Of a DNA stretch of 64,000 bases, positions 23,358-36,688 are shown in pieces. Source of the DNA: Apium graveolens (Eukaryota; Streptophyta; Magnoliopsida; Apiales; Apiaceae). The notes below the pieces were generated by a model. The model saw only the letters and a program-made list of their open reading frames with translations, made no database searches and was not told the origin of the DNA. The stretch's first letter is position 1. Each line of letters begins with the position of its first letter. Made by a program: the position numbers and the translations under genes. Where the stretch lies: the NCBI RefSeq assembly GCF_009905375.1, contig NW_027417461.1:1-64000 (forward strand). Direction: 5' to 3'.

Positions 23358-23570
23358 GGCCCAAATCCAAATAGGATTTGGAAAAATAGAGGCCCAAAAG
23401 AAGGCCCAAATCCAAATAGGACTTGAAAAATAGAGGCCCAAAATAAGGCCCACATCCAAATAGGGTTTGGGAAAATAGAGGCCCAAAACAAAGCCCAAAT
23501 CCAAATAGGACTTGAAAAATAGAGGCCCAAATTTAGGCCCAAATCCAAATAGGATTCGGAAAAAAGATGC
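23358..23570 (+). repeat. 45-bp tandem array, five units
   Basis: Units start GGCCCAAATCCAAATAGG at 23358, 23403, 23447, about 23492 and 23536. Each holds a second AGAGGCCCAAA half. Minus-strand frames rich in Phe, Gly and Trp (23304-23657) are products of the repeat, not genes. Confidence 0.85.
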
Positions 23571-23600
23571 CCAATTCAATGCCCAATAAAAACTATAGAC

Positions 23601-23860
23601 CAGGATTAAGGTCGTGAATCCTGTTCGAATTCTTTTGAACAGGAGCCAGAAAAACACCCATCAAAAAGACCGGGATTAAGGTCGAGTTTGAGGTCGTGAA
23701 TCCTGTTCGAATTCTTTCGAACAAGAGCCAGAAAAACACCCATCAAAAAAACCAGGATTGAGGTCGAGTTTGAGGTCGTGAATCCTGTTCGAATAATTCG
23801 AACAGGAGCCATAAAAACACCCATAAAAAACTAGGATTTAGGTCAAAATCTTGGTCGTGG
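23601..23860 (+). repeat. 70-81 bp tandem array, about three and a half units
   Basis: Units start (C/G)AGGATT(A/G)AGGTCG at about 23601, 23671, 23751 and 23831. Each contains a short inverted repeat TTCGAATTCTTT(T/C)GAA and the word AGAAAAACACCCATCAAAAA. The last unit is degenerate and grades into the next array. Confidence 0.8.
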
Positions 23861-23879
23861 ATCAAGCTCGAAACCTTTA

Positions 23880-24260
23880 GAAAAGGAACAAAAAATGGTC
23901 ATGAATTTCGACCAAGACCCAGGTCGTGAACTCGACTAGGATCTAGGTCAAAATCCTGGTCGTGAATCCTAGTCGAAGTTACACGAGTAGGAGTCAAATG
24001 GTGGCATAAAATTCGACCAGAACCCAAGTCGTCAACTCGACCAGGATCCATATCAAAATCCTGGTCGTGGATCCTAGTTGAAGTTCCACGAGCAGGAATT
24101 GAAAAATGACCAAAATATCGACCAGGATTCAGGTCATGAGTTCGACTAGGATCCAGGTCGTGAATCCTAGTCGAAATTCTTCAACCAGGACCCAGGAGCT
24201 GACCCAAAGTATGACCAGGATCCAGGTCGAATTTTCAACTTGGATCCTAGTCGAAAAAGG
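23880..24260 (+). repeat. About 100-113 bp tandem array built on GACCAGGATCCAGGTCG
   Basis: Copies of GACCA(A/G)(A/G)(A/C)CCAGGTCGTGAAC-like words start near 23908, 24021 and 24119. Shorter GATCC(A/T)(A/G)GTCG words lie within each unit, so the array is hierarchical. It shares the AGGTCGTGAATCCT word with the preceding array, suggesting one grew from the other. Confidence 0.75.
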
Positions 24261-24582
24261 ACTGAAAAATTTTGAAAAATTTTGAAAAATCCCAGAAAAT
24301 TAGAGAAAATTTAAACATAATTTCAAAAATTATTTTTGATAGAATATTCTTGAAAAATTAGGAAAAAGTCCCAGAAATTAAGGGAAAATTCCTGAGAAAT
24401 ACCCGAAAATTCCTAAAAAGAGGGAAAACGTAAGAAAATAATAGGGAAGTTTTAAAACAACCCTGAAGTTGTGTACAAGGAAAATCATTATAAATGTGTA
24501 GGTTGCTCCACACTTTACGCCAAAACGATACCCTGTAAGAGAACGAATGAACTTAACTTCTGCGAAACCTTTTACGGTTTCC

Positions 24583-24600
24583 CAGAAGTTGGGGGGTAAA
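24583..24600 (+). other. Polypurine tract of the Retand element
   Basis: AGAAGTTGGGGGGTAAA directly precedes TGATAGGG, the LTR start. Confidence 0.8.
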
Positions 24601-25201
24601 TGATAGGGAATAAAATAAACCCTGATTGTGTAATTGAAATTGCATTGATTGTATTAACATTGGGCTGGCGGTTAAGCCCATTAGAGGAGGCCCAAGACCC
24701 TTGATAGGGGCCCAAAAATAACCTAGGAATATAATTGGTTTAGACCAGATACGATCCAGTAACGAAGCCCAATTGGAAAGGGCCCAAAACCCTGAATACT
24801 AATTAATTTCGTAATTAATTAATAAAAGAAAAATCAGCTGTTAAGATGAGTCCTAATGAGGATATAAATCTTTGTAGATTAGCCCCCAAGGGACCTAATA
24901 GGATAAGGAATCAGTTTCCTACTTCCTAGGACTCCAAAGTCCATTCTAATTCTGAGACTTGCCCACCAAGTCTCCTATACCAAGTCCAAAATAAGGACTT
25001 CCAACATCTATATAAGGGGCCTAACCCCCGCAAACAGAACTACATTTTTGACTTGATCTTTGGCACACAGCAAGATACGTAGGCATCTTGTTAAGGCAAG
25101 TTGAGTCACGAAACACAAGAGCAGTCAAATCGAGCCTCGAAGCTCACGTTCCCTAGTTATAAATACAGCAATTATTATACCTTAGTTTTTTATCCATAAC
25201 A
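24601..25201 (+). repeat. 3' LTR of the Retand element
   Basis: Starts TGATAGGGAATAAA, ends CCATAACA, about 601 bp. It includes a TATATAA box (25009-25015) followed by a C-rich start-site-like stretch. The end at 25201 is set by the CA and the lack of further LTR-like features; the 5' partner is outside the window, so it could not be confirmed. The following TTTGG would be the target copy. Confidence 0.75.
25009..25015 (+). promoter_or_regulatory. TATA box of the Retand LTR
   Basis: CTATATAAGG sits about 190 bases before the LTR end, the usual place for an LTR promoter. The downstream CCTAACCCCCGCAAACAG could hold the transcription start. Confidence 0.6.
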
Positions 25202-28200
25202 TTTGGTTTGACATAATTCATCGTATTCTGAATACTCCTGTCAAATCTCAAATCATACAATATTGATCATTTACAATCATTTTCTGGATCTGATGGCGTA
25301 CCACCATTTCTTCAGGCATCAACTAACCCACTCATTGGACAAACTGCTTACTAATAGAAGAGGAAGACTGGGTTTGGAAAACCTATCAATAATAATGTAA
25401 TTTATGCTTTCCTTACCTTTGGTTCTCAGGTGATTTCACTACGACATCTCTTGGCGAAATATATCTATCTTTATTTTTGAAAGTCAACGGTTATAATAAT
25501 CCATCTAGCCTTTGATGCTTCGTCCTAATTCTTGGGTAGGTATAACATTTACTTACATGTTTATCCATTTTTCTCTTCATGTCTGATCACTAGATATTTT
25601 GTTTCAGCCCTTAATACTTAATCGTACTTCTGAGATGCATTCCATATCTCAGTTTACAAATTCTTCCTCAAACTCTTCACTTTACTCATGTACCACATAA
25701 TACCCCTATCTTACCGATATCGTGGCATCTTGTAAAATTTCTTTATCATCCTCTTGATTCCACTTCCTCTCCTATTTCCGTTCTTCATTCTCATAGCTCA
25801 TTCGAAACCAAACTCTCGACATTAATACTCATTTTGATGGCATATCAAATTAGATATCAATACGAACTTTGATGCTCACAACATCCCATTTCGAGGTAAA
25901 CATCAATCATCTATATTAATACCACTTTCAATATTTAACAACAACTTAAGTATCAACATCAATAAAAACGGAATTAAAACTGTATCTCATACTTTATCCA
26001 AAATAGAAATACTTGGTAAATTATTTATTGTATGATTATCAAAACGGTTTAAAACATGACGTCTTTTAATAAACTTTATTGCAGCTGATAAAATCTCTTT
26101 GGTTGTCTAATGAAATCCATATTGCTGTAGTTAGTAACCTCTTCTTTATTCCACCTCCCTTCTTTCTTTCCTTCCTTCCTTCTCTTTGTTCTATTTTAAA
26201 TCTTTAGTTCTTGAGAACATTTCTCTCACTGGTCCATTCAAATAACCTTTTTATTTCCCTTATCCATTATAAAGGGTATATTCATCCAAGTAAAGCTGCA
26301 CATACTTGCAGCAATTTCTGAATTCTAATGGTGTCCTTATTTTCTCCAAATCTCTCATTGCCTTGATTTCGGATTTTAAAGTCACATCAAAATTTGACTT
26401 CATCTAATTGGGATCGATTTCCATCTAACTGACCATTAATTGGTAATATTAACCAATTAGCTCACTTAATTGGTCATTTGCACCAAGTGATGACTAGCTA
26501 AATAAAATCAAAGACCAATTATATATAGTCGGATTGGATGTAACAGCCTCTTTCAAGAACTGAGATCACAATTATTTGGAGTATCAACAAGAATATCTGT
26601 AACACACGGAAGTATAGTTTCTATCTTCAATAGTAGGGTATTCTCCAAAAATTTGGGCAGCATCTCCTTTATATTATTGACTACCAGTCGGACTCAAGCC
26701 GACATCAACAATCAATCACACAACCAACAATTAACCCAAAAATAGACCAATCAACTTCCGCCTTCTAAACTCACCATTTCACCACCGTACATAATACTAA
26801 TCAGTATAGCTCATATCTTTAGTTCAACTTAAGATTATAGAGAATAATTTTTATTATACCATACTTTTTTTCATATCTTCTGATTATAACAGAATATCAC
26901 TAATGAGTACCATTACAACTTATTCTAGAATTCTTCTAGTTCGTGTTTCAATCAAGCTTTCTAGTTAACAATTTATCCATCCTTGAGAACATACACTTAT
27001 TCTTATTAGTTAACTTGTTCAACTTCCTATAACCAGCACGTGGTCTTAACCAATATTATTATAATTTTGTGAAAGAATTCCTTTGGTTTTAAAACATCAT
27101 TTTTTTTAAAATATTGTCGCAGTCAAACCACAATACCTTCATCTCCCCTTTATGTCTTTCCATACTGAACCATCTTTGTTGATCCAGTCATAAGCATCAA
27201 ATTTACCATAATCCACTTATTTGAGTGGGGAAAGCCCAACCATTCCTTGATGAACACACCCAAGTTTATTTGTAACTAGTATTTCTTCGATCTTGAATCT
27301 TCATGACAAATATCTCTCACATGATTCAAGTATGCTTCATCTTCACAATGTATTAATCGATTATTTGGTTATTATTAAGAATTTCTTTAGTCGCTTCCGT
27401 TGTCCAATCAATCATTTACCTTATCTGTTATATGCAACTTTGCTTTCCTATTTCTCTAGTTAATTCATTTCCTCTGGTTTGCTAACTACTTCCATTTACG
27501 CCAAAAATCTCAAACTTGGAACGTTTCATGTATACAAATTTTCCGCCTCTAGTTTGATATCTTGTAACAACCACGTCATTGGCATAAGGGATCTTCTCTG
27601 CACATATATGTCCATCATTTATTAGCTTGCAATTGTCCACATAATTCCTTCTGCTATACGGATTCATTTCGCTTCCTTTTAAGATATTCAAAGAATAGAT
27701 CTTACACAAGAAGGAATTTATGTATATGATTCTGATTGGAAACTTTCTGTAAGGGATAAGAGTACAAGGAAACAATCGGAAGGATTCATGAATTAACAAA
27801 TCATGATTGAAGAAGAAAGAATGAATAATGATATAGATAGGAATGGGACAACCATATTTTTACTCAAGATGACCACTCTTTCATACTATATGGCACACAG
27901 CTCATGATTAGGTGGCATCCCACCAGACCCTTTGTCATTTCGACAAAGCGTCACACCATAACACTGCTTGCCCCAATCAGGAAGCAATATTTTAGAGAAG
28001 GAATGATTTAAAAGAGATTCAACAATTTTCTTCTCACCTTATAGAGCTGATCATGAAAGAAGTTCACACTTTACTCAAGATTTATAAGGATTAAAGGAAA
28101 TAATGATATCATTGGTCGTCATCCACATTTCATTTGTTTACAGCTTCAATGTTTGTCCAATCAATAGATCCCATTCCGAGTCATATATCAACTTTAGAAA

Positions 28201-29189
28201 GTTCTCAGAAATGCTTTCTTGAACCGATCATTAGAATAATTTCCCATTTATTAGGTCTTGTATCTTTAGCGTCACGCTTCCATGTTCAATATTACTATAA
28301 TTTGACCCTATTTCCACGCTTTATGAGATTTACAATCACAACTTAAAATTCCACTTACACTACTGATCATTCAACATATCCATACTTTTGCTAATAATAT
28401 TTTTCCTTTAGAAAGTATGGAGATTTCCTTAATCTTCTTTGCTCATACTCGGCTTCTCGTGAATCGACATATTCTTTAAACTCTAATCATCTCCGAAATT
28501 GGATGTACAGTTTCTCTGTACATTGGTTCTGTCGTTAAATTTATCAAACAAGATTTGCACTCTTCTGTTAGGAACAAACAAATCTCCGTCTTAATAGCGG
28601 GTCCACTTGGCCTTCTAAACGAACCATACTTACTTCTAGAACTAGTATTCTTATGTATAATCTGAATCTTATAAGAAACAAGAAACTGAGGTAGTAGTTT
28701 GACAACCACGTTTTTAAAAATTATTTTGTTCCAAGGAATTTTAGAAAAATTTTGTGAAGAAAATCTCTTTTGAAAACTATTTAAAATTTTGAAAATCATA
28801 CACCTGGTCGTCATTACTATATGAGTTGATTATTTTCCTTTTTAGTATTCTCAAGGTATCAAATCAGGGAAGCAATCAGATAAGAGCCCATTCATTTCCA
28901 TATATCTTCTACCCCTTATTAGGTCCATTTTTGCCTTCATTGGTTAACAAAACTCCAATTACCGTTGCATAATATCTTATTCGTAACTTCACTTCTAGTC
29001 TTCCATACTGGTAATATTCCCATCATCATCTCTTACGATTACTAGGTATAACGAATCTATCCAGTAATCATCAGATTTATTTTATAACACAAGGTCGAAT
29101 TATATCACATTGCTTCTATACGTATCATGTTTGATCATAACATCGTCATCTAGTTTCAAGAAAACTCTCGATTTCCAATCCTCTCAAAT
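25202..29189. other. Unclassified AT-rich sequence without a supported gene
   Basis: About 4 kb with frequent stops on both strands. The longest minus frames (27482-27799, 105 codons; 28476-28814, 112 codons) carry no motif I recognise. I found no PBS, RT, integrase or LTR end. Some minus-strand stretches, such as one near 27900-27940 (GGTCTGGTGGGATGCCACC), recall the style of the gypsy LTRs here, so old LTR or leader sequence is the best guess. It should also contain the left end of the D element if that survives. Confidence 0.4.
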
Positions 29190-29834
29190 TTCTTTATTGC
29201 CAAACATATTTTTTTATATGTGCAGTGAGTTTTAGGAGAAAATCAAACTTCTTTCTACATAAGTGATTTCTTATTTCATCAAAATCTTTTGAAATCACTA
29301 GTGTACATCATTTCTCTCAAAAGATTAAATGTATAATTCTCATTCATTATAGATCTTAAGTACATTTTATCTATCTATCTATTGCCATATGTTCTGTGAT
29401 ACAGGTTCAGTCTTCAATGGCTTTCTTTCATTGACAGTCATTAGGTTGAAAACCCACAACATCTATCCCAGACTGTAAGACAAACACAGAAACAGAACCA
29501 ACCAACACTCTCTTACCATTAAATGTAGTATGAATGAGCGTGAGGGAGATAGTGCCTTAGTGCATCACATAAGGAAGGTTCTGAAGTCAACCCAGTAGCT
29601 CTGTCTCCTACATAGATGAGTAGTATTTAAACCGAGACAACTACTAGCCCCCATACATCTTCTCAAAAAGATGTAATGGTTGAAAAGGCACAAAAACAGT
29701 TACTAGATTCATCCTCTCAACAGGGTGCGTCTGTTGAAATTTGCCTGTCGGCCAGGGTATCCGATGTAGTGTCACCACTTCAAACATAAACAATTCTTGA
29801 TGCACAAGGAAAGATTGCACACACAAAGGATGAC

Positions 29835-30065
29835 TTGACGGAAACAAGAGTTTCGACCATTTTAATGTCAGATTCGATTGTTCAAGGTTCGTTAATGGAC
29901 CAATTGCCTTTACAGGTGTTAGGAGAGGATGCTGATCCAAAAGCCATATGTCAGTGGTCAGTGTCTACCTCCCCAGGCTTAAATCCCCTGGATGCATCTA
30001 CGGATAGTGGATCTGACATAGGCGCAGATCGGCAACTTGTTGATAATGATTCAGATATTACCTGA
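29835..30065 (+). pseudogene. Conserved internal frame of the SIRE-like element
   Basis: A 76-codon open stretch (TETRVSTIL, SDSIVQGSLMDQLPLQVLG, CQWSVSTSPGLNPLDAS, DSGSDIGADRQLVDNDS) is kept with only a few amino-acid changes in the second copy (62748-62978, minus). The frame extends upstream, in phase, to about 29600 with stops (KDVMVEKAQKQLLDSSS, SVEICLSARVSDVVSPL). The peptide is Ser/Asp-rich and polar. I do not recognise a domain; it lies between pol and the 3' LTR, where SIRE-type elements can carry an extra ORF. Confidence 0.5.
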
Positions 30066-30512
30066 TGAGTCACAAGGAAATGTCTTCACAGACATTAGAA
30101 GGGAACTTTGATATTTATGCTAAATTTGTTGGATCATTGTTTACCTTCCCAAAATTCAAATCTGGAACCCTAAAAGGGAAACTAGCAACTTGTAGATTAT
30201 GACTCAGATTCATCTGACGAGTTTAACAAGGATGAGGATTTGCGAACTCCCATTGCACCACATGTGACCTCCTTAAGGATGGCTAAGGTGAATTTCCTTG
30301 CAGGTACAGCTGGATGTTGGAGCTATGAGAAGAGTGATACACTTGTGAGAATGAGTGTAAACATGAGTGGAGAGAAGAGTGAAACACATGTGAGGTACAC
30401 CAAACAGAATCATACAATCATAGTGAGGAAGAAAGAGAAACTACTTGTTATTTCTTTTCCAACCAAGTGAAACATGAGAACTCCTTCAGACAACGGCATA
30501 CATTCCTTCTCT

Positions 30513-30820
30513 AAGGGGGAGATAAAAGCTTAAGTAATAGTTTGGAGGATTCCTCAACTAAGGGGGAGAAATAGCAGGGAGGAAGAAAAAGATCCTACAT
30601 ATGTACACTACACCACACCATTGTTGTTTGTAATTACGAATCCTATTGTACGGGAGAGGTGGTAAACAAAGGGTGATTTTCTAGTAAGGGAAGAAGCTGT
30701 TTTCCAAAAGGGGAGTACCATTGGTTTTTATCTGCGGATCCTATTGTATGGGAGATGTGGTAAACGAAGGTGATCTTCTTTAATCAGTTAATTCTCATAG
30801 GGGGAGAAGCAAGAGAGATA
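30513..30820 (+). repeat. Repeated purine-rich blocks before the SIRE-like LTR
   Basis: AAGGGGGAGA-type runs occur at 30513-30522, 30560-30570, about 30706-30715 and 30799-30812. A CCTATTGTA(C/T)GGGAGA(G/T)GTGGTAAAC unit is present twice (about 30650 and 30738). The second element copy has matching blocks near 61767-62300. Confidence 0.65.
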
Positions 30821-31030
30821 TGCGCTTCTCAACAGGAAATGTGGTTGTACAAAAGAAGATGAAACTACTTGAAGATATGTTCAGTCTAGAGGAACATCTA
30901 TTTGGAATCTGGAAAATGTTAAATGTTATCAAGAACTTTTCTGCTATTTACTTTGCATTTCTGTTTATATCTTTTTTTTATTTGTTAGTTGAGTTATCCT
31001 CTAGGTATTTATTGTTATTATCTAACAAAC

Positions 31031-31044
31031 AAATAGGTGGAGAT
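31031..31044 (+). other. Polypurine tract of the SIRE-like element (plus copy)
   Basis: AAATAGGTGGAGAT directly before the LTR's TGTAAGG. The other copy has AAATAGGGGGAGAT, so this one carries a G to T change inside the tract. Confidence 0.75.
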
Positions 31045-32362
31045 TGTAAGGCATATGTCATAGCCTATTTGTATATTCGAGGATTTAACTCAACTCAAAT
31101 AAGAATGTAACAAGTAATAGTGGATCTACCGTCAAAGAGATCTCACAAAGTAACATATGTCAAAGGATTCAGAAATAATGTTCATCTACAGACTTGAGGA
31201 ATTAATTCACTGGAAGAAGCTCAAGAAATTGATCAAGCCTCAGTGATACAAATCAAGATTGTGGATTTAATCAAGTGACAGAGATCCCGTCAGGGTATCA
31301 GAGAATTACAAGGATTTAATCTGAAGAAAATCAAGTTGTCAAAGTCAAGTCATGAAGAAACATCACGAAAGTTAGTCACTCATGAACCAGACAGTACATC
31401 GAGTGTCAATATTGAAGTGGTGGAATTGATTCATAATTTTCAGAAGATTTTCAGAAGAATAGTTGCAGTTCAAGAGTAGTACTAATTCTCTATTAATTAA
31501 TTCAATCATATAGTTTAATTAAGAAAATAAATTATATCTACAAAGATTAATTTATTGATTAATTGAATTAATTGATTAATTAATTCTGAATTAATATTAA
31601 GAATTTTCAGAATTTAAATTGAATCCAAATCAGTTTAATTCAGTAAGACTATTGAAATTGAACTGGCATGACAATCTGGATTGTCATACCGATTGTCATG
31701 CCAGTCCATTTCAATAGTCATACCGAAAGTTACTAGTTCAGTTTGATTGTCATGCTAGTACAAATGATTGTTTCACCGATTGTCATGCTAGTTCAGAGGA
31801 TAGTCTTGCCGAAAGTCTTTCCAGTACAATTGGATTGTCTCACCGAAAGTCCTATCAGCTATGGGATTGTCATTCCAGTTCAATTCAATTATGTTGATTA
31901 AAATATAAAGACCGAAGCAACAGAAGTCATTCTTTATCCATCAACCAACCAAAAATACAGAAAGAAAAGCAGCCGCACAATATTTCATTTTCATCTGCTA
32001 AATTCAAGATCACAATTTCTAGTTTTAAAGTTAAATTCAAACAACTATAAATCATTCTCTTGTTCTTGTGTAACTATCTAGTGGATAAAAATCCCTAGAA
32101 CTTAATTTCAAATTGTGTTTAGCATTTGATTCTTTTTATTGCAAAAATAGAAAAAGTTCATGTCGAATTTATTCTAGATTTGTGATAATCTATTTGAGAT
32201 TAATCCCTTGTAATCGATACTGTTGTTGTAACACCTTTCAAGTTTAATAATATTTTTATTTAACTTGAATTTTGTTTCAATTTTTTATTCCGCACTAAAT
32301 TCGATTATTCGGTATTATTTGTATTCAACCCCCCCCTTCTACAAACACATTGGGATCTAACA
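31045..32362 (+). repeat. 3' LTR of the SIRE-like element (plus copy)
   Basis: TGTAAGGCATATG to GGGATCTAACA, 1318 bp. Holds an irregular array of GATTGTCATGCCAGTTCAAT-like units (31640-31885), a possible TATA (AATATAAAGACC, about 31903) and a C-rich stretch shortly before the end. Partner copy at 60452-61767. Confidence 0.88.
31640..31885 (+). repeat. Short irregular repeat array in the SIRE-like LTR
   Basis: Alternating words GATTGTCATGC(C/T)AGT and ATAGTC(A/T)T(A/G)CCGAAAGT recur seven or more times, some as inverted pairs (TGACAATC next to GATTGTCA). The homologous array in the other copy is at about 60920-61150 with a different unit order. Confidence 0.75.
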
Positions 32363-32494
32363 CCTACACACTAGTCAGCAGATCTAGTCTATAAATACAA
32401 CCAAAACTCTACTGATACACTCTACACACTAATATACATAATAAAACAACCATAACAACACTAGCTCAGCATCTCTGTCTCTGCATCTCTGTCT

Positions 32495-33013
32495 CTAGCT
32501 CCAAGGAAACTCTGGTCCACCAAGCCTCTCAAAATCCTCCATCACCTCTCTGGCCCAACCCATAAGATCATCAGGGCCTGCATACTCACATGTAGCTCCA
32601 TACAGTCTAGCCTTAAGAATCCTCCATGTCACATGAATCTCCTCTTAAAGCTCCCTCACACTCCGATTAACATCTGTAGTCCTGACTATATGTTGCAGCT
32701 CTCGAATCTGTGCCAACAGGGACTCACGCTCCAAAAAAGAGCCACATACCGGAAATAAGGAACATGATATGGAGTAGACTGAAATGGTGCACCCACACCT
32801 GAGTGCCCAGTATAATCCGAACCAGCAGGTGGGGGGTCCTCTGATAGGTGGCCTCATACCAAGAGGTGGAATAGCCCGCAGTGGTACAGCCTTTGTCACA
32901 ACAGGAGGTAGAATAGCCAACACCGGTGGAAGAACATGACGTGGATAAGAAGATGGTCCTCCAACCGAAGGCTCAGAATGATCAGCGGGTACTGGAATAA
33001 AGGAATCTGCCAT
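32495..33013 (-). pseudogene. Leader ORF of element D
   Basis: Starts MADSFIPVPADHSEPSVGG, followed by a Pro-rich part. A shift near 32830 and another near 32730 break the frame (the intervening true frame reads PPAGSDYTGHSGVGAPFQS), then comes RESLLAQIRELQHIV, a TAA at 32645-32647, and a continuing EEIHVTWRILKARLYG to a TAG at 32495-32497. It lies between PBS and gag in the same place as the small frame of A2 (43292-43633), and both share a coiled-coil-like part followed by RS(V/L)R.EL..I..T. Function unknown. Confidence 0.6.
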
Positions 33014-33197
33014 CGCTGCTATCTGAAATTATAGCGCCAAAATAAGAATCTCGAACCATAACGGAAATCATACTAATACCTAGTATATAGTTGCACTCAA
33101 ACCTCTCGACATTCTATCTTTCTATTTCTTACTTCTAATCCTAACCCTCTACCCATTCCCGTCAATCTAGGCTTGTGTCAGTGACTTATAACATGTA

Positions 33198-33209
33198 GCT
33201 CTGATACCA
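33198..33209 (-). other. Primer binding site of element D
   Basis: Minus strand TGGTATCAGAGC, four bases after the LTR end, followed by TACATG. Complementary to initiator-methionine tRNA. Confidence 0.9.
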
Positions 33210-33213
33210 AACC

Positions 33214-36688
<3,475 letters not shown>

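Larger units (their letters stand above)
10014..25201 (+). mobile_element. Tat/Retand-type Ty3/gypsy element, 3' part
   Basis: The RT C-terminus, a degenerate RNase H, a second RNase H of the archaeal-like type, integrase, an antisense extra ORF, a 3' minisatellite region, a polypurine tract and a roughly 600-bp 3' LTR follow each other in the order known for the Tat lineage (Retand, Ogre, Grande). The upstream half is separated by the A1 insertion and lies outside the window. A copia element (13911-21909) is nested in the antisense ORF. Stops and frameshifts show an old copy. Confidence 0.85.
29190..32362 (+). mobile_element. SIRE/Maximus-like Ty1/copia element, 3' end with LTR (plus strand)
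   Basis: Matches the minus-strand copy at 60452-63615 over about 3.1 kb: a non-pol internal region, a purine-rich region, a polypurine tract and a 1318-bp LTR. The copia assignment is by resemblance of the AGGGGGAG-rich 3' region, LTR length and ends to SIRE-type elements; no pol domain is visible here, so it is tentative. It ends within the leader of element D; the right target copy would be CCTAC (32363-32367). The left limit is where similarity to the second copy fades. Confidence 0.7.

Noticed and set aside
23304..23824. Minus-strand frames of 68-117 codons rich in Phe, Gly and Trp
   Set aside because: They follow the 45-bp and 80-bp tandem repeats; the repeat explains both the composition and the openness.
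27482..27799. 105-codon minus frame (RRNYVDNCKLINDGHICAEK and following)
   Set aside because: Looks protein-like at first sight, but I see no family motif, no start context and no second copy; left in the unclassified region.
29600..30065. Retroviral-style envelope gene in the SIRE-like element
   Set aside because: No signal peptide, transmembrane segment or cleavage site is visible; only a short polar stretch can be supported.
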